Shown: positions 56,633-64,000 of the stretch, in pieces
Position numbering within the stretch: the first letter of the stretch is position 1
Layout: every line of letters begins with the position of its first letter
From: Paucibacter sp. B2R-40
Lineage (GTDB): Bacteria > Pseudomonadota > Gammaproteobacteria > Burkholderiales > Burkholderiaceae_C
NCBI RefSeq assembly: GCF_025717555.1
Contig: NZ_JAJIRP010000002.1
Coordinates: 553,300 to 617,299, forward strand
Length of the DNA stretch: 64,000 nt
Direction: 5' to 3'
Notes under the pieces: model-generated
The model's input: only the letters and a program-made list of their open reading frames with translations
The model's database searches: none
Told to the model about the DNA's origin: nothing
Translations under genes and position numbers: made by a program

Positions 56633-58393
56633 ATGACCCCATCCGTCCTCCGCCCAGCGCACCCCTTTGTGCTGCCTGCGCTGCCTGCCCCAAGCCTGGT
56701 GGAGCAGGTGCAGGCTGCGCAGCTGCTGCTGGGCGCCGTCGACGCCCCGACGCTGGCCGCCTTGCTGACGCAGGCGCCGTCACAAATCGAACAAGCGCTG
56801 TTGCTGCTGGCCGCGAGCGGGCCGGCGGTGCTGGACGCAGCCCGCGAGGCGCAGCTCTTGGCCGAGCTGCTGCCGCGCGCGCTGCAACTCTTGCTCAATG
56901 CGGAGCAATTCGCGCGCGCCGCCGAGCTGGTGCTCCAGCATGGCCGGCCGGCCCAGCAGCTGGACTTTTTGGAGCAGGCAGGTTGGGCCTTGTTCTACAG
57001 CCCTGCCGCCCGCCCGCTGCTGGGTCAGCTGCTGAGCCTGAATGCCTTGCAGCCACGCCTGCAGCAAGGCGACTTGCTGGGCCTGCAACACATCTGGACC
57101 ATCGAAGTGGCGGGCGAACCCCACCAAGTCGAGCGCCGCTTGCCCGCGTCCGTCGGCTTGAGCGCCGCGCTGCAGGCCACACTGCAGACGCGCATCGCGC
57201 AGATGTTTGACCAGGCGCCGCGCGCCATTCAACAAGCGCAGATCGCCATCGATGGCTTCCCCAATGACCTGGTGCTGCCCGCGCTGCTGGCGCGTTACTC
57301 GCTAGGCCTGGCCTTGCTTGACGCTGGCCAACCCCAGGCAGCAATAGCACCCTTGAGCGCCGCCCTCAAAGGCGCCAACCGCGACGGTGCAACGCTGCTG
57401 CAGATCGATGCGCTGCAGGCCCTGAGCTTGGTGCACGAGGTCCTGGAACTGGCCGCGCCGGCCGAGCTTTATGCCCAAGAGGCGCAGCGCCTGCGCCGCC
57501 AGCTTGGCCTGCGCGAGCCGCAGACGATTTGGCCCGAGGACGCCTACAACGCCTTTCCGCAACTGCTGGACCGCGCCACGCAGCAACTGTTTGGCGGCCA
57601 CCTGAACGCCGCTGCCAGCAGCCTGGCCGATTTGGAGCAGCGCGAGCGCAAGGCCTTTTACTGCTTCAAATGGCGCAACCGCCTGTTGCACGCGCAGAGC
57701 TGGTTGGCCTCCCTGCGCCATGACGAGGCGGCGCTGCGGGCCATCGCGGCGGGCTTCAGGCCAGGCGCTTTCGCGGGCTGCTCGCTGTATGAGCTAGAGC
57801 TGGCGGTCTTGCAGGCCGGCTGCGCGCTGCTGGCGGCCCAAGCCTTGGCCGATGAGCGCTTGCAATCACTCAAGGCCGAATTGCAGCAACGCACCCTGCC
57901 GCAGCTGCAACGCCGCCTGCTTTTGATTGAGGCCTTGGGCGCGGCCCAGGGGGCCGATCTACCGGCGCTGCTGCGATGGTTAGGCAGTGAAGACGAATTG
58001 CTGGAAGCCGATGCGCGCTGGCTGGCACCCAAGCTGGTCGGCCCCTTGGCCGCGCTGCTCACCACGCCCAGCATCGTTCACCACCCCCAAGCGCGCAGCC
58101 GGGCCACCGACTTGCTGGCCTTGCTGCGCAGTGCGGCCGAGCGGCCAGCGCCCGACCAGCTCGTCGGCGCCAACGAGGCGATGAGTCACGACGGGCCGCC
58201 CCCTCAAGGCCTGACTGGGCGCGAATGGCAGGTGCTGCGCCTGATCGGCGAACAACACAGCAACGAACAAATCGCAAGCGCCTTGTTTGTCTCGGTCGCG
58301 ACGGTCAAAACGCATATCAACCGCGTCTACAGCAAGCTCAATATTGGTTCACGCGAAGAGGCGATACAGCGAGCCCGGCACTTGGGTGATTGA
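56633..58393 (+). CDS. LuxR-type (MalT-like) helix-turn-helix regulator
   Basis: This 586-residue protein has a C-terminal LuxR DNA-binding domain (about 525-583: GLTGREWQVLRLIGEQHSNEQIASALFVSVATVKTHINRVYSKLNI). The rest is a long, Leu- and Ala-rich helical region that looks like a TPR-type superhelix, as in the C-terminal arm of MalT/LAL regulators, but no Walker-A nucleotide-binding domain precedes it. So it resembles a LAL regulator without its ATPase. It is divergent from the MATE gene (108-base gap), its most likely target; a link to the mal genes is only a possibility. Confidence 0.85.
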   Translation: MTPSVLRPAHPFVLPALPAPSLVEQVQAAQLLLGAVDAPTLAALLTQAPSQIEQALLLLAASGPAVLDAAREAQLLAELLPRALQLLLNAEQFARAAELVLQHGRPAQQLDFLEQAGWALFYSPAARPLLGQLLSLNALQPRLQQGDLLGLQHIWTIEVAGEPHQVERRLPASVGLSAALQATLQTRIAQMFDQAPRAIQQAQIAIDGFPNDLVLPALLARYSLGLALLDAGQPQAAIAPLSAALKGANRDGATLLQIDALQALSLVHEVLELAAPAELYAQEAQRLRRQLGLREPQTIWPEDAYNAFPQLLDRATQQLFGGHLNAAASSLADLEQRERKAFYCFKWRNRLLHAQSWLASLRHDEAALRAIAAGFRPGAFAGCSLYELELAVLQAGCALLAAQALADERLQSLKAELQQRTLPQLQRRLLLIEALGAAQGADLPALLRWLGSEDELLEADARWLAPKLVGPLAALLTTPSIVHHPQARSRATDLLALLRSAAERPAPDQLVGANEAMSHDGPPPQGLTGREWQVLRLIGEQHSNEQIASALFVSVATVKTHINRVYSKLNIGSREEAIQRARHLGD

Positions 58394-58490
58394 ACTGGCT
58401 GACGGCTTGAGGGCGGCTTTGTGCCAATTGCTGCCGCCCATCTGGGCATACCCAGTCATTGAACTTTGACCGTAGCTCCATCTAGGCGTT

Positions 58491-58919
58491 TCATCGCGTG
58501 TAGTCATTGCGCTCCTCTATTGCGGTGGACAGGTACTCGATGAATTCAAACTGTAGGTTGTCGGCTTCAATGAAATATGCACTCTTGCGGTGCGGGTGTG
58601 AGGCGCCGAGGTGGTCCACGCAGTAGCCCGCGGCCGCTAGGCGCTCGATGACTGTGCTGAGTGAGGGCACGACCAAACCGATGTGTTTGACGCCGACCTG
58701 TGATTCCTTCCAATTTAGGCCGCTGCCTTCCCCGCCACTTTGCAGGGCGATGTAGCTGCTCGGCGTGCCGATATGTAGCCAATCAACTTCGCTCCCGAAC
58801 CAGTGCATCTTTGAGCGCGCGCGAATGCGCCAATTAGGCATGGCGGCAAGCAGGAATTCGGCCGTATCGTCTAAATTTTTGACTGTGACGTTGACATGTT
58901 CCAGGTATCCATCGGACAT
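58491..58919 (-). CDS. VOC-superfamily (glyoxalase-like) protein
   Basis: ATG 58919 (MSDGYLEHVNVTVKNLDDTAEFLLA) starts a 142-residue vicinal-oxygen-chelate fold: paired beta-alpha-beta-beta-beta modules with HVNVTVKNLDDT, later VGVKHIGLVVPSLSTVIERLAAAGY and NLQFEFIEYLS. His and Glu at the module starts and ends fit the usual metal site. Such proteins are lyases, dioxygenases or resistance proteins; the exact activity is unclear. The longer frame to 59018 has no protein-like extension. Confidence 0.85.
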   Translation of the reverse strand: MSDGYLEHVNVTVKNLDDTAEFLLAAMPNWRIRARSKMHWFGSEVDWLHIGTPSSYIALQSGGEGSGLNWKESQVGVKHIGLVVPSLSTVIERLAAAGYCVDHLGASHPHRKSAYFIEADNLQFEFIEYLSTAIEERNDYTR

Positions 58920-59066
58920 GGTGCGACCTTTCGCGCGCATGGCGTTGTTGTTTATTGAAGGAGGGTTGCGCGCTGGCTGACGCTTGAGGGAGAAGGGCCG
59001 CAAGAAAATTAGTTCCAAGCAAGGGCTGCTGCCTGCGTCAACGTCAGCGCCGGCTCGGGCGGCGAT

Positions 59067-59513
59067 CTACGCACCGGCATTCGCCTCATCGAGCTTGGGC
59101 CGCCTATAGGCCATGCCGACAGAACGCGGCGCCGTGTTGACGAAGCCGAATTGGGCATACAGTTCTTGCGCCCGGCCATCCGCCATCAGGCTGACATAGC
59201 CACTCAAAGGGACCTGGGATTCGATGTATTTCCGGATCTCGGACATGATGAGTTTGCCCAGACCGCGCCCCTGATGTTGCTTCAATACTGCGATATCTAC
59301 GACCTGAAAGAAGCAGCCCCCGTCGCCGATCACCCTCCCCATGCCGACCGGCTGTGTCCCATGAAAAATCTGCACAGCAAAAAGCGTATTGGGAAGGCCG
59401 CGTTCGGCGGCCTCGTCGGTCTTGCCACTGAGACCAGACCCTAGGCGCAGCGCCTGGTAGTTCTGAACTGAGGGAGTTTCATGTACAGCAACGTAGTCAT
59501 TCGGCAGATTCAT
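59067..59513 (-). CDS. GNAT-family N-acetyltransferase
   Basis: This 148-residue acetyltransferase has the acetyl-CoA pyrophosphate-binding loop KQHQGRGLGKLIMSEI after the strand FFQVVDIAVL, and a C-terminal LYAQFGFVNTAP. Small-molecule versus protein substrate cannot be decided. It is 148 bases upstream of the VOC gene on the same strand. A SoxR-type promoter about 240 bases upstream points toward it. Confidence 0.88.
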   Translation of the reverse strand: MNLPNDYVAVHETPSVQNYQALRLGSGLSGKTDEAAERGLPNTLFAVQIFHGTQPVGMGRVIGDGGCFFQVVDIAVLKQHQGRGLGKLIMSEIRKYIESQVPLSGYVSLMADGRAQELYAQFGFVNTAPRSVGMAYRRPKLDEANAGA

Positions 59514-59887
59514 GGCAGTTCGAGTAATAAGTTAGCACGCATGGCTGGTAAAAATTGCGCATAGTAAGAGGCGCCATCTGAAGCCTGCGGGGGATGGGAG
59601 GAGGGTGCACGCAGCTGTGGGGGCGCAGCCTATCCAAGGGGCGAGGCTTGGAGCGCATCGATCAGTGCTTTGGCCGCCCGGTATTGAGGCGCATGGGGTG
59701 TAGGTAGTGTTCGCATAGGCATGAAAATTTGCATTGACATGCGGTCATGATGGAAGTTCAAGTTAACTTGAGGTCAAGTACTATTTTCCATCTGGGGAAA
59801 GTACCCTCACCAGTGCGGTCCCGCTCGCTGAGTGTTGGCGCCGACGCCGAATTAAGCGACTTTTGGCAACAGGGGATGCGGATGAAA
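59514..59887. other. Gene-free stretch with a SoxR-type promoter
   Basis: These 374 bases carry no convincing gene. Near the middle is a perfect palindrome with SoxR-box sequence (59758-59771). The right part abuts the IS3-family element; short ORFs there do not resemble SoxR or any family I know. Confidence 0.6.
59747..59777 (-). promoter_or_regulatory. SoxR-type (MerR-family) operator-promoter
   Basis: The perfect palindrome TCAAGTTAACTTGA is the core of the E. coli SoxR box. Leftward it sits between -35 TTGACC (59772-59777) and -10 CATCAT (59747-59752) with a 19-base spacer, the over-long spacing typical of MerR-family promoters. It points toward the GNAT gene. Confidence 0.7.
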
Positions 59888-60693
59888 TCTTGGACTACCA
59901 GGAGGTAGTTCATGTATTCATACGAAGACCGGATTCGAGCAGTCGAGCTGTACATCAAGCTCGGCAAGCGCATCCAGGCGACCATCCGTCAGTTGGGATA
60001 CCGCCGAATGCAGGCATCGCTGAACAAGCAGAGCGTCAATATCTCGGAGAAGGTGGTGCAGCGCTTGATGAAGCAGGAGTGCTTGGTCGTCGCGAAACCG
60101 AAGCGTCGGCGGTATGGCTCCTACTTGGGTGAGATCAGCCCAGCGCCGGAAAACCTCATCAACCGCGACTTCCAGGCTGCCGCGCCGAACATGAAGTGGC
60201 TCACGGACATCACTGAGTTCCACATCCCTGCCGGCAAGGTCTACTTGTCACCCATGATCGACTGCTTCGATGGCATGGTCATCAGCTGGTCCATCGGCAC
60301 GCGCCCTGATGCGGAACTGGTCAACTCCATGCTGGATACAGCCATCGAGTCTGTCGCATCTAGAAGCGAACGACCTGTCTTGCACTCCGATCGCGGCGCT
60401 CACTATCGCTGGCCTGGTTGGCTATCGCGCATTGCCAACGCTGGGCTGACACGCTCGATGTCACGCAAGGCTTGCTGCGCGGACAACGCAGCGTGCGAGG
60501 GCTTCTTCGGCCGCCTAAAAACCGAGCTGTTCTACCCTCGCAACTGGCAGTCTGTTTCCATCGAGCAATTCATCCAAACGCTGGATTCGTACATCCGGTG
60601 GTACAACGACAAGCGGATCAAGATGTCACTGGGATCTCTCAGCCCGGTCGAGTATCGTCGAAGCCTCGGACTCATTGCTTAACCAGTCCAAGA
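59888..60693 (+). mobile_element. Internally deleted IS3-family insertion sequence
   Basis: About 806 bp bounded by the inverted ends TCTTGGACT (59888-59896) and AGTCCAAGA (60685-60693). Intact IS3 elements are about 1.2-1.3 kb with two overlapping ORFs; this copy has one ORF. No direct target repeat is visible next to the ends. IR ends beyond the first nine bases differ. Confidence 0.75.
59912..60682 (+). pseudogene. IS3 transposase OrfA-OrfB deletion fusion
   Basis: The first 30 residues (MYSYEDRIRAVELYIKLGK, ATIRQLGY) are the start of an IS3-type OrfA, the helix-turn-helix subunit. They join in frame, at a GY pair, to the middle of OrfB (YRRMQASLNKQSVNISEKVV). The rest of OrfA, the frameshift site and the start of OrfB are missing. 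The integrase core survives: WLTDITEF, HSDRG and CEGFFGRLKTE with the D-x35-E spacing. The protein is 256 residues. Catalytic residues are present, but DNA-end recognition is probably lost, so the element is likely inactive. Confidence 0.8.
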
Positions 60694-60763
60694 TTTGCGC
60701 CGCACCCCCTTCGGCTGAACGGTGGACTGCAGCCAAAGACTCAGGTCGCAGTCCACAAGGTCA

Positions 60764-62671
60764 TCAGCGACCGGCCCCGCTCACCATCACCGCCGTCATG
60801 CGGAACATGGCGTCATGCGCGCAGGCATCCTCTGCGCCGCCTCCGGCATTCGCGCGATGCCCGCCGAATGCTGCCAGCAAGGGGGTGATGTCGGGAGCCG
60901 CGACTGCGGTCTTGGTGCCGGGCTCCAGGCGGAAGATGGTCTTGCCTTCCTTGATGGTTTCGGTCACCTTGATGTCGGCAATCGTCACAGGATTGACGGC
61001 TGTTGGGTCTTTGGACAGCACTGCAAAGTCCGCCAGCTTGCCCACCTCCAGGCTGCCCTTGCTCTTCTCTTCGAAGTGATGATAGGCCGGCCAGATCGTC
61101 ATCGCCATCAAAGCGGTGATGACGTCCACGCGATGCTCTGGGCCGACGATGCGACCGCTGCCGCGCGCACGGCGCGTGACGGTGGCGTCCAGCACCCGCA
61201 TCGAATCCGGGAAGGCCACCGGCGCATCGTGGTGGCTGGAGAAAATCATGCCGCGCTTCCTCGCCCAACCGGTAGGCGAGATATTCATGCCGGCCTGCGG
61301 ACCAACGGTGTGGTCCAAATGCCAGTCACCCCAGTAGAAGGTGTGCATGGGGAACAAGGAAGGAATGACACCCAAGGCCTTGTAGCTGTCGAGTTGATCC
61401 TCGCGCAAGAACTGGCCATGGATCAGCACCGGACGCAGTGCTTTTGCTTGAGGGAAGCGGGCCTGGGCTGCTTTGTGTGAAGCGATCAGTAGATCGGAGG
61501 CTCGTTCGCCATTGGAGTGCGTGATGATCTGGATGCCGTTTTCGGCAGCCCAGTGCACCGCACCCATCACGTCTTCGGCAGAAGCTGCGGCATACCCCGA
61601 ATATCCTTCGGGGTAGTTTCCGACCAGTTTGTAATAAGGCTGGTCACGCCAGGCGGTGAAACCCTGCGGGCTGCCGTCAATGGTGAGCTTGGCCCCTGCG
61701 ACGCGGAAGCGGTTGGTGTAAGTGTTGCTCTGATTGGCTTTGATAAAAGCCCGGTCCACCAGCACATCGGGGTAGGCATTGACGTCATTGGCAAAGCCAC
61801 CTTCGGCCGCCACCTGCTTCATGATGGCAACAATAGGCGGCGTGGTGCGTCCTTCTTCCGCCGTGGTGTAGCCAAAGCGCGCCCAGAGCTTGGCTCCTTC
61901 ACGCGCAAAGGTCTTCAAGCCTTCCGGCCCCACCCGGCCCAGTACCACCGGGAGGCCGTTGGAGAACGCGGTTTCTTCAATCGTGCCATTGGGCTCATTG
62001 GTGCCGGGCTTGCGCTGAATCACGCCGCCGGCTGGATCTTTGGTGTTGGCGTCATAACCCATCACCTTGAGCATGGCCGAGTTGGCAGTGGCTAGGTGAG
62101 CCGACTGGTGCACGATCAGAAGAGGAATGTCTTTGGATACTTCGTCCAGTTCCTCTTTGGTCGGATGGCGCAATTCCTTCAGTTGGGCGTTGTCGTAGCC
62201 AAAACCAAGAATGAGCTGCGTCTTCTCGACCGCAGCGGCGTTCTTCTTCACCCATTCACGCAGCGTCTGCTGCAACGAGGCGATGTCCTTGACCTCGCCA
62301 TCCGGCGGTGCCAGTAGATTGGCGGAGAGGGCCTGTAGACCGCCACCGAAGATATGACCATGGGCGTCAACAAAACCTGGCACCAGCGTCTGGCCCTTCA
62401 GGTCCACCAACTGCGTGGTCGGTCCCTTGAACTTCATGACCTCACGGCTCTTGCCCACGGCAATGATCTTGCCGCCCGCCACAGCCACCGCATCGGCGCG
62501 CATGGCCTTGTCGTTCATAGTGAGGATAGGGCCACCCGACCAGATGAAGTCGGCGCTTTGCGGGGCCGCCATTGCTGAACCTGAGATCGCAAGAGCCGCC
62601 AGGACGGCGGCTGTACGTAGGGCGCCACGGCGCGACGCGAACGGCGCCTTTTGAAAACTTGCTTGATTCAC
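60764..62671 (-). CDS. Exported amidohydrolase (YtcJ-like)
   Basis: The start is GTG 62671 with AAGGAG about seven bases upstream. The signal peptide has SRRGALRT before AAVLAALAISGSAMA, which could use the Tat or Sec route. The 635-residue protein has the amidohydrolase composite: a beta-sandwich start (GGPILTMNDKAMRADAVAV), metal-binding LVPGFVDAHGHIFGGG near residue 100, HSNGERASDLLIASH and the closing GSLEVGKLADFAVLSKDP. The family hydrolyses amide or C-N bonds of diverse small molecules; substrate unknown. It lies just right of the IS remnant and is intact. Confidence 0.9.
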   Translation of the reverse strand: MNQASFQKAPFASRRGALRTAAVLAALAISGSAMAAPQSADFIWSGGPILTMNDKAMRADAVAVAGGKIIAVGKSREVMKFKGPTTQLVDLKGQTLVPGFVDAHGHIFGGGLQALSANLLAPPDGEVKDIASLQQTLREWVKKNAAAVEKTQLILGFGYDNAQLKELRHPTKEELDEVSKDIPLLIVHQSAHLATANSAMLKVMGYDANTKDPAGGVIQRKPGTNEPNGTIEETAFSNGLPVVLGRVGPEGLKTFAREGAKLWARFGYTTAEEGRTTPPIVAIMKQVAAEGGFANDVNAYPDVLVDRAFIKANQSNTYTNRFRVAGAKLTIDGSPQGFTAWRDQPYYKLVGNYPEGYSGYAAASAEDVMGAVHWAAENGIQIITHSNGERASDLLIASHKAAQARFPQAKALRPVLIHGQFLREDQLDSYKALGVIPSLFPMHTFYWGDWHLDHTVGPQAGMNISPTGWARKRGMIFSSHHDAPVAFPDSMRVLDATVTRRARGSGRIVGPEHRVDVITALMAMTIWPAYHHFEEKSKGSLEVGKLADFAVLSKDPTAVNPVTIADIKVTETIKEGKTIFRLEPGTKTAVAAPDITPLLAAFGGHRANAGGGAEDACAHDAMFRMTAVMVSGAGR

Positions 62672-63081
62672 TGATTTGCTCCTTGCCTACAGGGGTGGTT
62701 GATCCGCTTGAGGTTTGCCCCAACAAGGTTCACTGGTGAACGATGTGCGGAAGTCAAGCCCAGGGAATTCTTACACAGCAGACTGGCAGTTATGTGCAGG
62801 GAAGCTTCGCGAACGATCTGGAAAGAAGCGACGTTATCCAGGCAATAAGGCAGTGAGAAGCGGTACTTCAGTTAAACCTTTATCAGCATTTGTTTTGTCT
62901 CTTGCCATGTGATCAATAAATCTCAAAAACACATATACCAGCGCAAGTAATTAATTGCCCAAATGAATTTGGCAAAATACATATAATATTTAACAAATAG
63001 AACTACTGATTTTACAAAGTTAATAGCTTGTGGTAAAATGACTCAACTTTATATTTAAAGGAATATACTATAGGTGAACTT
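62672..63081. other. AT-rich gene-free region upstream of SMR genes
   Basis: About 410 bases, from roughly 62860 on strikingly AT-rich compared with the rest of the window. It contains an inverted repeat GCCCAAAT/ATTTGGC near 62956-62972 and a plausible rightward promoter, TTGTGG (63028-63033)-16-TATATT (63050-63055). I saw no recognisable guanidine riboswitch, a common leader of SMR genes. The composition suggests recent acquisition. Confidence 0.6.
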
Positions 63082-63432
63082 ATGCTTACTTTTAATAACA
63101 GGAATTTGATTGTTGCGTGGCTGTTTTTGTTTTCAGCCATTGCTGCCGAAGTTGCTGGCACCACCCTGATGGCGAATGCTTCGCGCGGTGATAGTTTTCA
63201 GGGCTATTTGTTGATGGCCGTGGCCTTGGCGGCGTCCTACTACTTGCTCTCGCAAGCCATTGGACAAATCTCTATAGGCATTGCTTATGCCGTGTGGGAA
63301 GGCATCGGACTCGCGTCGCTTTCGCTGGTGAGTGTGCTGGTGTTCGAGGAGGAGTTGTCAGGCAGCGAGATGTTTGGACTTGCTTTGGTCATGATGGGCA
63401 TCGTGTGCGTAGCACTCGGCGAGGAGTCTTGA
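63082..63432 (+). CDS. SMR-family efflux protein, subunit 1
   Basis: This 116-residue protein has four membrane helices and the SMR pattern. The helix-1 active-site Glu is kept in FSAIAAEVAGTTLMANAS (E14 of EmrE). Helix 3 has IGIAYAVWEGIGLASLSLVS and helix 4 EMFGLALVMMGIVCVAL. AGGTGA precedes ATG 63082. Two bases separate it from the second SMR gene, the arrangement of heterodimeric SMR pumps such as MdtIJ, YkkCD or EbrAB. Transport of polyamines, guanidinium or cationic drugs is possible. Confidence 0.9.
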   Translation: MLTFNNRNLIVAWLFLFSAIAAEVAGTTLMANASRGDSFQGYLLMAVALAASYYLLSQAIGQISIGIAYAVWEGIGLASLSLVSVLVFEEELSGSEMFGLALVMMGIVCVALGEES

Positions 63433-63434
63433 TT

Positions 63435-63758
63435 ATGCAGACGATGCCAATTATTTTCATTATGGGTTCGGCCTGTAGCGATATTGCCGCCAATATGATG
63501 CTTGAGAAGTCCAACGGCTTCAAAAACCGTGCGTGGGGTTTCGGCGCCATTGCCATGCTTTGGCTGGCGTTCCTGATGCTGGGCCAAGCCATCAAGAGCA
63601 TCGATCTCGCAATAGCCTATGCGATGTGGGGTTCTATCGGCATATTGGGTACGTCCATCTGTGGGCGATTGCTGTTCGGCCACCGACTCAAGCCGATTGC
63701 TTGGCTGGGCATTGCACTGGTCATTGCGGCGGTGTTGATCCTGAGCTTAGTCGAGTAG
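63435..63758 (+). CDS. SMR-family efflux protein, subunit 2
   Basis: From ATG 63435 (MQTMPIIFIMGSACSDIAANMMLEKSNGF) this 107-residue protein has four membrane helices and the SMR helix-3 signature IDLAIAYAMWGSIGILGTSI. At the place of the usual active-site Glu it has Asp (SACSDIAANMML). It starts two bases after the stop of its partner, so the two should be co-translated and form one antiporter. The upstream open frame to 63294 lies inside the first gene and is not used. Confidence 0.88.
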   Translation: MQTMPIIFIMGSACSDIAANMMLEKSNGFKNRAWGFGAIAMLWLAFLMLGQAIKSIDLAIAYAMWGSIGILGTSICGRLLFGHRLKPIAWLGIALVIAAVLILSLVE

Positions 63759-64000
63759 GCAGGCACCGCGCCTTCTTCCGTGACGAGAGCAGAGCTTGGC
63801 AACAAGATTTCCCGCAAAGTGTCCTGGCGGTGAGTTGGGCGACTCAAGCCAACGTCGAGCAACGCCGTCCAGGCGATCTTGCTTGATCTCGAAAGCACCG
63901 TCTGACACATCTGGATCGGTTGCAAGAAATTTGTGAGACAAGATGAATGCCCGCTTTGGGTGGCGGATTCAACCGGTCAATGCAACACATTGGCTGAAGA
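63759..64000. other. Right-edge region without a supported gene; possible IS30-type end
   Basis: No ORF here looks protein-like. The last 60 bases contain GGCGGATTCAACCGGTCAAT followed by GCAACA. From memory this resembles the terminal inverted repeat of IS30-family elements. If so, an IS begins or ends at about 63962-63986. This rests on recollection only. Confidence 0.3.

Noticed and set aside
59758..59985. 75-codon leftward ORF next to the IS3 element
   Set aside because: It spans the SoxR-like operator and the IS end, has no family resemblance and no ribosome-binding site.
62700..63081. Guanidine riboswitch upstream of the SMR genes
   Set aside because: No ykkC-type core and no paired ACGR-loop hairpins were seen.
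63747..63941. 64-codon leftward ORF at the right edge
   Set aside because: TTG start, no ribosome-binding site and overlap with the end of the SMR gene; I cannot support it.

Overview
The window is high-GC, gene-dense DNA from a betaproteobacterium, most likely a Burkholderiales member of the Rubrivivax/Roseateles/Paucibacter type. This rests on three things: the style of the proteins, a glucokinase-RpiR (HexR) fusion gene of the kind found in that order, and the order recA-recX-sucC-sucD. The assignment is inference; no rRNA or tRNA gene is visible.

Layout. 1-5.5 kb: 3' end of a GMC oxidoreductase, a chemoreceptor paired with a secreted Cache protein, an M17 aminopeptidase and a thioredoxin-like protein. 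5.6-16 kb: a small ORF, a SWIM/SNF2 helicase, two proteins of unknown function, a DTW-domain tRNA modification enzyme, a B12-type radical SAM protein, a TIGR03790-like lipoprotein, a 420-bp leader-like intergenic region with an orphan terminator, and a TSUP transporter. 16-27 kb: HDOD and GGDEF signalling genes, an FHA/PP2C/Ser-Thr kinase module, a TerC-type transporter, sucCD, and recA-recX with small accompanying genes.

27-56 kb is the core of the window, an alpha-glucan utilisation island. A leftward operon glgP-glgB-glgX-malQ handles storage and breakdown of glycogen and maltodextrin. A divergent rightward operon encodes a maltose/maltodextrin ABC importer (malK-malE-malF-malG), two secreted GH13 enzymes, an aldo/keto reductase and an esterase-fold lipoprotein. 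Next come an S9 peptidase, a large TonB-dependent receptor, a stand-alone glucokinase and a divergent glucokinase-RpiR regulator fusion. Imperfect palindromes TGTAG-N5-CTACA, close to the HexR operator, occur in the glgP/malK, glk/glk-hexR and TonB-receptor control regions. One overlaps the -35 of a good malK promoter. I propose that the fusion protein coordinates outer-membrane uptake, import, hydrolysis, phosphorolysis and glucose phosphorylation.

56-64 kb is accessory: a MATE pump, a LuxR-type regulator, VOC and GNAT proteins, a near-perfect SoxR-type operator, an internally deleted IS3-family element, an exported amidohydrolase, an AT-rich stretch, a two-gene SMR efflux pair and a possible IS end at the right edge.
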